Shown: piece by piece, positions 38,861 through 45,700 of the stretch
Position numbering within the stretch: position 1 is the first letter of the stretch
How the letters are laid out: each line of letters starts with the position of its first letter
DNA from: Advenella faeciporci
GTDB lineage: Bacteria > Pseudomonadota > Gammaproteobacteria > Burkholderiales > Burkholderiaceae_B
Direction: 5' to 3'
DNA length: 64,000 nucleotides
NCBI RefSeq assembly: GCF_014652395.1
Contig: NZ_BMYS01000015.1
Span: 1-64,000, forward strand
Notes under the pieces: model-generated
Databases searched by the model: none
Told to the model about the DNA's origin: nothing
What the model saw: the letters and a program-made list of their open reading frames with translations, nothing else
Program-made: the position numbers and the translations under genes

Positions 38861-40573
38861 TCAGCCTTTCAAGTGCAGGAACGCCGCGTGCACACTTAAA
38901 AAAATTTTGTTTTTCATGCGCCTGCCCAAAGAGGTGTTTTTCAGACGATCCATAATGGGGCCTTTGATTTCGGCAAAATACAGCTGGATGTCGCGGGCAG
39001 CCAGGCTTTTTTCAAGTTGGTCCAGCATTTCCAGTGCAGTGGCATCAATTTGATTAACCGCCGAGCAAACCAGCAGCATTTTTTTGACATCAGGGTTGGC
39101 ATTAACCAGTGCCATGATTTTTTGTTCCACCACTGCTGCATTGGCAAAAAACAGGCTCTCATCAACGCGTAATGCCACCAGGCCGGGAATTGTCTGCACA
39201 TCATGACGTTCTATATTGCGGTAGTGTTCGGTATTGGGAACACGGCCCAGAACGGCCATATGCGGACGACTGCTGCGCCAAACCAGAACGGCAAGGGAAA
39301 GGGCAATGCCCAACAGAATGCCCGCTTCCACGCCCATAAAAACAACCCCCAGCATCGTTGTCAATAAAGAAAACGCATCAGCGCGATCATATTGCCAGGC
39401 GGTCTTAAGACTGCGCCAGTCGATCAATGCCGTAACGGCCGAGATAATGGTGGCGGCCAGTACGGCCTGGGGCAGATAGTAAAAAAGATGGGTGAAATAA
39501 GCAATCACTACGGTCATGAGCAGGGCACTGATGACGCCGGCTAGCGGTGTATTGGCACCTGCAGAAAAATTGACCACCGAACGTGCAAACCCGCCCGTAA
39601 CCGGGTACCCGCCCGAAATGGCACTGGCAATGTTGGCGGCGCCCAGGCCAATTAGTTCGCGGTTTGGCTTGATGCGTTCCTTGCGTTTTAAGGCCAGTGA
39701 TTGTGCCACCGAGACGCTTTCTACAAAGCCGACCAGGGAAATAAGCAGCGCAGGCAGCCACAAGGCGCCAATGGCATCCAGGCCTGGCAGGTTCATGCTT
39801 AAGGTGGGCAGACCTTGCGGAACATGACCGGCAATGCTAACGCCAAATTGCGAGTCCAGTTTGAATACATAAACGATTAACGTAAAGCAGATAACACTGA
39901 TCATGGGCGCCAGCTTGGAAAGCATGCCGGCCAGTCTGGATGAGATACCGGCTTTTTCAAGAAGAGTGCTTAAGGAACGGCGTGACCACCATAAAAAAAG
40001 AAGGCTGCTGGTTCCTATGAGCAGGGTAGCCAGATTGGTTTGGGGTAAATGACGGGCAAGATCAACCAGGGTGGCGATGATGTTATTGCCCGAAGCCTGT
40101 ACGCCCAGCATGTGTTTGAGTTGCCCGATACTGATCAGGATTGCCGAACCGCTAATAAAGCCACTGATGACCGGGTGGCTTAACAAGTGGGCCAGAAACC
40201 CCAACCGCAATAGCCCAAAAACCAGTAGCATGACGCCGGATATCAAGGCCATTTGAATGGCCAGTTCGATGTACTGCACTGAGCCCGGTTGGGCCAGCGG
40301 CGCCAGGGCGCTGGCGGTCATGAGGGAAATAACCGCAACCGGGCCGGTAGCCAATGTCATGCTTGAACCCAGCAGGGCGTAGGCAATAATGGGCAGGATA
40401 CTGGCATACAGTCCCATTTCAGGTGGCAGCCCTGCCAACATGGCATAGGCCAGACTTTGCGGGATAAGCATGACGGTCACAATCAGGCCTGCGGTCAGGT
40501 CACCCGAAAACAGGTTTTTCTGATAGGCGGAAATCCAGTCAGGCAGAAAGTGGGGCAATTTGCGTTTGGTCAC
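38861..40573 (-). CDS. SulP family inorganic anion transporter with STAS domain
   Basis: A 570-residue SLC26/SulP carrier. Ten or more membrane segments occupy residues about 25-440, with the signatures GLIVTVMLIPQSLAYAMLAGLPPEMGLYAS (early TM) and GAANIASAISGGYPVTGGFARSVVNFSAGANTPLAG. A cytoplasmic STAS domain (about 465-560, IPGLVALRVDESLFFANAAVVEQKI...LVCSAVNQIDATALEMLDQLEK) follows. Substrates in bacteria are sulfate, bicarbonate or dicarboxylates. Location behind two YeeE/YedE genes (29-bp gap) points to a sulfur oxyanion. The start is GTG at 40573. Confidence 0.92.
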   Translation of the reverse strand: MTKRKLPHFLPDWISAYQKNLFSGDLTAGLIVTVMLIPQSLAYAMLAGLPPEMGLYASILPIIAYALLGSSMTLATGPVAVISLMTASALAPLAQPGSVQYIELAIQMALISGVMLLVFGLLRLGFLAHLLSHPVISGFISGSAILISIGQLKHMLGVQASGNNIIATLVDLARHLPQTNLATLLIGTSSLLFLWWSRRSLSTLLEKAGISSRLAGMLSKLAPMISVICFTLIVYVFKLDSQFGVSIAGHVPQGLPTLSMNLPGLDAIGALWLPALLISLVGFVESVSVAQSLALKRKERIKPNRELIGLGAANIASAISGGYPVTGGFARSVVNFSAGANTPLAGVISALLMTVVIAYFTHLFYYLPQAVLAATIISAVTALIDWRSLKTAWQYDRADAFSLLTTMLGVVFMGVEAGILLGIALSLAVLVWRSSRPHMAVLGRVPNTEHYRNIERHDVQTIPGLVALRVDESLFFANAAVVEQKIMALVNANPDVKKMLLVCSAVNQIDATALEMLDQLEKSLAARDIQLYFAEIKGPIMDRLKNTSLGRRMKNKIFLSVHAAFLHLKG

Positions 40574-40602
40574 GGTTATGAAGCTTTGCGGTTTGCGTGG
40601 AT

Positions 40603-41031
40603 TTAAGGTGTTTTAGGGGTTTTACGGTTTTCATAGGCGGTGAAAACAGCCATACCTGCAACCATGGCAATCACAAACAGCAATGCCTTCCATTCGCCCG
40701 CGGCCATTGATACCAGGGCAGGCCCGGGGCAAATGCCGGCCAGTCCCCAGCCAATGCCAAATAACAAGCTGCCAATGAGCAGACGGGGTGTAATACTTGT
40801 GCTGGACGGTAAACTCATGGGGTCACCCAGGCAGGCCGTCTGGCGTTTTTTGGCGGCGGTAAAGGCAAACAGGCCCACCAATATGCCGCCTCCCATGACG
40901 AAGGCCAGGGAAGGGTCCCAGGTGCCGGTAATATCCAGGAAGCCTAGTACTTTTTCAGGGTTGGCCATGCCTGAAATGATAAGACCCATGCCAAAGAGGA
41001 GTCCGACCAGATATTCGGTGATGCGTTTCAC
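40603..41031 (-). CDS. YeeE/YedE family protein (DUF6691 type), sulfur transport
   Basis: A 142-residue membrane protein with four hydrophobic segments. It carries the half-transporter signature GMGLIISGMANPEKVLGFLD and the cysteine-containing loop GIGWGLAGICPGPALVSMAAG. In thiosulfate transporter TsuA (a single-chain YeeE/YedE protein) conserved cysteines relay thiosulfate; in many proteobacteria the protein is split into two short genes as here. Function is inferred from the family. It follows the partner gene after 36 bp. Confidence 0.88.
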   Translation of the reverse strand: MKRITEYLVGLLFGMGLIISGMANPEKVLGFLDITGTWDPSLAFVMGGGILVGLFAFTAAKKRQTACLGDPMSLPSSTSITPRLLIGSLLFGIGWGLAGICPGPALVSMAAGEWKALLFVIAMVAGMAVFTAYENRKTPKTP

Positions 41032-41067
41032 GATGTTGATATCCTTAATGATGATGAAGACAGGGGG

Positions 41068-41499
41068 TTAGCCAATAAGGTGACGAACCACGTAAACGGT
41101 TGCAATACCACTTGCCATGAATGCAATGGTGGCGGCTAGAGACCGACCGGAAAGGCGTGACAGGCCACAAATGCCATGTCCACTGCTGCAACCTGAGCCC
41201 AGGCGAGTGCCAAAACCCACCAGCAAGCCAGCCAGAATAATAAGTGGCCAGCCGGTATTGATTTCAATCGGGATGGAACCCACGGCTAACAGGTAAATGA
41301 GTGGTGCTGAAAAAAGCCCCAGTAGGAACGCGATGCGCCAGTGGGTATCGCCTTTGGCGGGTTTGAGCAGGCCACCCAGAATGCCACTGATGCCCAAGAT
41401 GCGGCCGCTGGCCAGAATGAAGATGGCGGCTGCGATGCCTAATAAAATACCACCGGCCAGTGAGGACCAGGGAGTGAAATTTTGCCAGTCGATAATCAT
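41068..41499 (-). CDS. YeeE/YedE family protein, sulfur transport
   Basis: A 143-residue membrane protein with about four hydrophobic segments and the hallmark GFGTRLGSGCSSGHGICGLSRLSGRSLAATIAFM, containing the two conserved cysteines of the YeeE/YedE sulfur transport family. It is the first gene of the three-gene minus-strand operon and the partner of the shorter protein downstream. Such pairs are often controlled by the ArsR-type persulfide sensor BigR; no such regulator gene is in this window. Confidence 0.9.
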   Translation of the reverse strand: MIIDWQNFTPWSSLAGGILLGIAAAIFILASGRILGISGILGGLLKPAKGDTHWRIAFLLGLFSAPLIYLLAVGSIPIEINTGWPLIILAGLLVGFGTRLGSGCSSGHGICGLSRLSGRSLAATIAFMASGIATVYVVRHLIG

Positions 41500-41515
41500 G
41501 TGAAAATTTCCAGAG

Positions 41516-41562
41516 TTAATATTATATAAAAATATATTATATATAAAAATATAATAAAAATA
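41516..41562 (-). promoter_or_regulatory. 47-bp A/T-only putative operator/promoter of the YeeE/YedE operon
   Basis: From 41516 to 41562 not one G or C occurs. The stretch consists of overlapping, partly palindromic repeats of ATTATATA and AAAATATA units (for example ATTATATAAAAATAT then ATTATATATAAAAATAT). It ends 17 bp before the start codon of the first sulfur-transport gene. AT-rich palindromes in this position are the known target type of BigR-like ArsR repressors. The match to BigR is inference. Confidence 0.55.
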
Positions 41563-41653
41563 CAGATCAGGCTTGTCGAAAATATAAAGATCATGGATTA
41601 CACTTGATCGTCAATTTTAAAAACGGAAAATGTCAGCTCAAAGGAGAAAAATA

Positions 41654-42136
41654 ATGTCAGTCTTACTTACCTGCGATGTGATGGATGCATTTCCTGAAAG
41701 TGCTTCCTGCGATCTTCAGTTCCGGCAATGGGGCAGGCGCCAGGCCATCAGCGGATGGATCAGAACGCTTAAGGTTTATGAAGACAATACCCTGGTCAGG
41801 CAGGTCCTGTCTGAAAAGTCCTCGGGAGATATCCTGGTGGTGGATGGCGGGGCTTCGTTGCACAGGGCCCTGGTTGGAGACATGATTGCCACTTTGGCCA
41901 TGGATAACGGCTGGGCCGGTATTATTGTGTATGGTGCCATTCGCGACAGTGCCCAAATTAATGAGATGGACTTTTCCGTCAAGGCCTTGGGCACCAATCC
42001 TCGCAAAAGTCACAAAGCCGGCCAGGGCGTGCTGGATATCCCTGTCATGATCGGTGGTGTTACCTTCAGGTCTGGCTGGTATGTTTATAGTGATGCCGAT
42101 GGCATTGTGGTAACTGAAAACCCTGTCATTATTTAG
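41654..42136 (+). CDS. RraA-like protein (4-hydroxy-4-methyl-2-oxoglutarate aldolase family)
   Basis: A 160-residue member of the RraA/HMG aldolase family. It begins LLTCDVMDAFPE and carries GGASLHRALVGDMIATLAMDNGWAGIIVYGAIRDS, containing the metal-binding R-D pair, then VKALGTNPRKSHKAGQG and DADGIVV. The family splits into true class II aldolases and RraA, an inhibitor of RNase E; the sequence alone does not decide, though length and the GALGTNPRKS-type segment suit RraA as annotated in betaproteobacteria. The ATG at 41654 has AAAGGAGA eight bases upstream; an ATG eight codons earlier is less likely. Confidence 0.85.
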   Translation: MSVLLTCDVMDAFPESASCDLQFRQWGRRQAISGWIRTLKVYEDNTLVRQVLSEKSSGDILVVDGGASLHRALVGDMIATLAMDNGWAGIIVYGAIRDSAQINEMDFSVKALGTNPRKSHKAGQGVLDIPVMIGGVTFRSGWYVYSDADGIVVTENPVII

Positions 42137-42236
42137 TCTGTTTGATATTCATAAAATGTTGTGCAAACTGTCATCACGGGGTTCGTGAAAGGTTTTCACA
42201 TTATTAGTTTGTTAACTTCATTAAGGAATTTGTTCA

Positions 42237-42842
42237 ATGAAATTGTTTTATAAACCAGGGGCCTGTTCTTTGGCACCGCATATTGTGCTGGAAGAGTTGG
42301 GTATTGGCTATGAAGCTGAAAAAGTCGATCTTAAAACCAAGGTGACCGAATCAGGTGCGGATTTTTTAACCATCAATCCAAAAGGATACGTCCCTGCATT
42401 GCAAATGGATAATGGCGAGGTGTTAACAGAGTGCCAGGCCATTCTGGAATATTTGGGTGACCGTAATCCTTCCCAAAACCTGATTCCTGCAGCAGGATCT
42501 ACGGCCCGCTATCAAACTCATGCCTGGCTGAATTTTGTGGCGACCGAACTTCACAAAGGGTTCAGTCCCTTTTTCAAGCCGTCCACCCCGCAAGAATGGA
42601 AAGATGCCTGTCTTGTCATTCTGGAACAACGCCTGTCTTATGTTAATGCCGAATTGGCAGGTAAAGACTATTTAATGGGTGATACCTTTACGGTTGCCGA
42701 TGCCTACTTGTTTACTGTCCTGGGCTGGGCTCGGTATATTCAGCTTGATCTGGCCAACTGGGGCAATCTGGCTGCTTATCAGGCACGGTTGGCACAGCGT
42801 CCGGCAGTGGTCGCAGCCATGAAAGCGGAAGGGGTGATTTAA
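42237..42842 (+). CDS. gst: Glutathione S-transferase, beta class
   Basis: A 201-residue cytoplasmic GST. The N-terminal thioredoxin-like domain MKLFYKPGACSLAPHIVLEE has cysteine C10, the beta-class residue that forms a mixed disulfide with glutathione in Proteus mirabilis GST B1-1. VPALQMDNGEVLTECQAILEYL is the glutathione site. The helical C-terminal domain contains GDTFTVADAYLFTVLGWA. It stands alone, ended by a strong terminator. Confidence 0.94.
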   Translation: MKLFYKPGACSLAPHIVLEELGIGYEAEKVDLKTKVTESGADFLTINPKGYVPALQMDNGEVLTECQAILEYLGDRNPSQNLIPAAGSTARYQTHAWLNFVATELHKGFSPFFKPSTPQEWKDACLVILEQRLSYVNAELAGKDYLMGDTFTVADAYLFTVLGWARYIQLDLANWGNLAAYQARLAQRPAVVAAMKAEGVI

Positions 42843-42876
42843 CCGTTTTGTTTCATCAGGCACTGGACTGAAAATG

Positions 42877-42917
42877 AAAAATGCCTGCCCGGCAAATACA
42901 CCGGGCAGGCATTTTTT
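42877..42917. terminator. Bidirectional terminator between gst and phaB
   Basis: AAAAATGCCTGCCCGG (42877-42892) pairs perfectly over 16 bp with CCGGGCAGGCATTTTT (42901-42916), with an 8-nt loop. Flanking A and T runs suit both convergent genes. Confidence 0.92.
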
Positions 42918-42935
42918 ACTTTGTTGCGGACAGCA

Positions 42936-43694
42936 TTAATACATATGCTGTCCGCCGTTCATGGCAATGTTGGCACCGGTCATGAAGCCACCCAGGTCAC
43001 TGCAGATGAACACGATAAGCGCAGCCAGTTCGGCCGGTTCGCCCAAACGGCCTAATGGAATCTGGGGCAGGATCTGGTTGTCCATGACTTCTTTGGGAAC
43101 GGCGGCAACCATTTCAGTATTAAGGTAACCGGGAGAAACCGCATTCACCGTTACACCTTTGCGGGCAAATTCCAGCGCCAGGGTTTTGGTAAAGCCATAA
43201 ATGCCGGATTTTGCCGAAGAATAGTTGGCCTGGCCGAATGAACCCTTGCTGCCGTTAACGGAAGAAATATTGACAATACGTCCCCAGCCGGTGGCCAGCA
43301 TGTCTTCGCATAAGGGCTTGGTCATGTTGAACATGGAGTCCAGGTTGGTTTTCATTACCAGATCCCATTTTTCCTTGTCCATTTTGCGGAAACTGGCATC
43401 GCGGGTAATGCCGGCATTATTGATCAGAATGTCAATGTGATAACCATCGTCGTGCATTTGTTGGGCACCGGCAATACAGGAGTCGTAATCGGCGACATCA
43501 ACAACATAAGCCTTGAAGTCATAGCCCTCATTGCTTTGTTTTTTCAGCCAGTCGGAATGGTCTTTTCCGGGGCGCATGGTAACAAGAACGGTATGGCCGG
43601 CATCATGCAGGGCACGGGCTATTGCCGTACCCAGGCCGCCGGTGCCGCCGGTAACCAATGCCGTACGTTTGACTGATTCATTCACAGTTGTCAT
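42936..43694 (-). CDS. phaB: Acetoacetyl-CoA reductase PhaB
   Basis: NADPH-dependent short-chain dehydrogenase, 252 residues, reducing acetoacetyl-CoA to (R)-3-hydroxybutyryl-CoA for polyhydroxybutyrate. It shows the cofactor motif VTGGTGGLGTAIA (14-26), NNAG (92-95) and catalytic S145, Y158 and K162 (YSSAK). VVDVADYDSC and GITRDASFRKM, with the loop of PhaB rather than FabG, support the assignment. It lies 21 bp downstream of phaC. Confidence 0.92.
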   Translation of the reverse strand: MTTVNESVKRTALVTGGTGGLGTAIARALHDAGHTVLVTMRPGKDHSDWLKKQSNEGYDFKAYVVDVADYDSCIAGAQQMHDDGYHIDILINNAGITRDASFRKMDKEKWDLVMKTNLDSMFNMTKPLCEDMLATGWGRIVNISSVNGSKGSFGQANYSSAKSGIYGFTKTLALEFARKGVTVNAVSPGYLNTEMVAAVPKEVMDNQILPQIPLGRLGEPAELAALIVFICSDLGGFMTGANIAMNGGQHMY

Positions 43695-43715
43695 TTCATT
43701 AACTCCAGGTAGAAA

Positions 43716-45479
43716 TTATTTTTCAAAAACATAAATGCCGGGGGCGTCACAAAGCAATGGATAACCTTTATCGGGATTGCCCATCGGAGGCGGTGATACC
43801 GGTTCACTGGAACGCTCGTTCAGCCACTTAAACCAGCAGTTCCACCAGGAGCCTTCCTGAAATTGTGCGGTTTTGAACCATTCATCAGGACCCAGATAAG
43901 GGTCGTTATTGCTTCGCGCCAGGACACGGAAATGGCGGTTTTTATGACCGGGTTCGCTAACGACACCGGCATTGTGTCCTTTGTTGGTGAGTGCAAAGGT
44001 AATGTCGGAACTGCACAAATGGTGAATTTTATATACCGAGCGCCAGGGCGCAATATGGTCCGTTTCAGTGCCCAGGCAGAAAATGGGCACGTGTATGTCT
44101 GTCAGGGAAACGGGGCGGCCATTGACGGGGTAGCGGCTTTCTGACAGATCATCGTGCAGGAATAGCCTGCGCAAGTATTGGGAGTGCATTTTGGCGGGCA
44201 TGCGGGTTGTGTCCGTATTCCAGGCCATCAAGTCATTCATGGTGGACTCTTCACCCAGCAGGAATTCTTTGATATAACGCGACCAGATCAGCAAATCGGA
44301 ACGCAGAAGAAGGAAAGCGCCCGCCATTTGTTCACCGGTTAAATAACCAATATCGGCCATTTCCGCTTCAAGAATGGCCAGCTGGCTGTTATCGATGAAC
44401 AGGGACAGTTCCCCGGGTTCGCTGAAATCGGTTTGGGCGGCGAGCAGGGTCATGGAAAGCAGGCGGTCATCTTTGTCCCTGCCCATTGCGGCCGCGGCAA
44501 TAGAGAGCAGGGTGCCTCCCAGGCAATAACCGGTGGCATGGACTTTGTGTTGGCCTGTAATGTGGTTGATGGCATCCAGTGCTGCAAAAAAACCCATGGA
44601 AAGATAATCATCCATGCCCATATGGCGTTCTTCAACACCGGGATTCTTCCAGGAAATGCAAAAGACGGTATAGCCCTGATCAAGCAGGTGACGAATCATG
44701 GAATTGTGCGCGGAAAGATCAAGAATATAGTATTTCATGATCCAGGCAGGGATGATCAGAACCGGTTCGGGATGAACCTTTTTGGTTGTGGGCGTGTACT
44801 GAATCAGCTCCATGAGCTGGTTACGCAGTACCACCTTGCCGGGGGTGGTGGCCAGTTGCTGGCCCACCTTGAAATTTTCAAGCTTGGGATCGGGAGTGCC
44901 GGTATATTGTTGCAGGGCCTGTTGCCAGGCATTCATGGCACCACGTACCAGGTTGGCCCCTTGTTCTTCCAGTGTTTTTTGCAATACTTCGGGGTTGCTG
45001 GCCACAAAGTTTTTAGGTGACAGCGCATTCAGGATTTGCTGGACTGACATGCTGACAATGTCCATGTGGTGGGGGGTAACTCCGCGAATATCACTGGTTG
45101 CCTCTTTCCACCATTGCTCTGTCATGAGATAAGACAGTTGCATCATGTTGAAGGGCCAGGTTTTCCATTTCTGATCGCTAAAGCGTCTGTCGGTAATGGG
45201 TGGTTCGATGTTCAGGTTGGTGTGGTGGCTGGGGGTGCCGGGGATGCCAACGGTTTGTGTGCGCTGCGCATATTGGGCCAGGGCCAGTCCCTGGCCAATG
45301 GCAAGATTGATCAATTCAAGCTGCTTTCCCGGTGAAATGGCCAAATGCCTGGACCAGTCGATATAACTTAGAAAACCTTGCAACGGAGACATTGATAAGG
45401 TGCCCCTGGCAATAGACGCCTGGAAACGCTGATCCAGCTGATCCATGGCGGTTTGGGGGTCGTAGGTGTTTTTTACCAT
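43716..45479 (-). CDS. phaC: Class I poly(3-hydroxyalkanoate) synthase PhaC
   Basis: Polymerises (R)-3-hydroxybutyryl-CoA on the granule surface. The 587 residues comprise the N-terminal PhaC_N domain (about 100-270) and the alpha/beta hydrolase domain. The lipase-like box is GYCLGG with catalytic C319; D474 (GTETDHIAPW) and H502 (NKGHNAG) complete the triad, at positions very close to those of the Cupriavidus necator enzyme (C319, D480, H508). The length fits class I. phaB follows; no phaA thiolase or phaR regulator is adjacent. Confidence 0.95.
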   Translation of the reverse strand: MVKNTYDPQTAMDQLDQRFQASIARGTLSMSPLQGFLSYIDWSRHLAISPGKQLELINLAIGQGLALAQYAQRTQTVGIPGTPSHHTNLNIEPPITDRRFSDQKWKTWPFNMMQLSYLMTEQWWKEATSDIRGVTPHHMDIVSMSVQQILNALSPKNFVASNPEVLQKTLEEQGANLVRGAMNAWQQALQQYTGTPDPKLENFKVGQQLATTPGKVVLRNQLMELIQYTPTTKKVHPEPVLIIPAWIMKYYILDLSAHNSMIRHLLDQGYTVFCISWKNPGVEERHMGMDDYLSMGFFAALDAINHITGQHKVHATGYCLGGTLLSIAAAAMGRDKDDRLLSMTLLAAQTDFSEPGELSLFIDNSQLAILEAEMADIGYLTGEQMAGAFLLLRSDLLIWSRYIKEFLLGEESTMNDLMAWNTDTTRMPAKMHSQYLRRLFLHDDLSESRYPVNGRPVSLTDIHVPIFCLGTETDHIAPWRSVYKIHHLCSSDITFALTNKGHNAGVVSEPGHKNRHFRVLARSNNDPYLGPDEWFKTAQFQEGSWWNCWFKWLNERSSEPVSPPPMGNPDKGYPLLCDAPGIYVFEK

Positions 45480-45629
45480 TCAGGAGTCCTTGGGAGTAAT
45501 GGTGCTTTTGGGGAGTGTAATAGCTACTCAGGAAAGCATGACATCTTCAAGTATAGGGTATTGCATTTTTATTGCGATGACATGAATACCACTGATTTTA
45601 TATTTTTAAATAGATTTAGATCAAGAGTA

Positions 45630-45668
45630 TTGACATTAATAATAATACAAATGATAATGATTTTCATT
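45630..45668 (+). promoter_or_regulatory. Haem operon promoter overlapped by a Fur box
   Basis: TTGACA (45630-45635), a 17-bp spacer and GATAAT (45653-45658) form a near-consensus sigma-70 promoter. The -10 lies inside AATGATAATGATTTTCATT (45650-45668), a close match to the 19-bp Fur box GATAATGATAATCATTATC. Fe-bound Fur would cover the -10 and shut the operon in iron-rich conditions. Confidence 0.85.
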
Positions 45669-45700
45669 TATTAAATTAGAATGATAAGGTAATCGTAAAA

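Noticed and set aside
44433-45020. 195-codon frame opposite phaC
   Set aside because: Antisense to conserved PhaC; rich in Gly, His and Gln, as typical of shadow frames.
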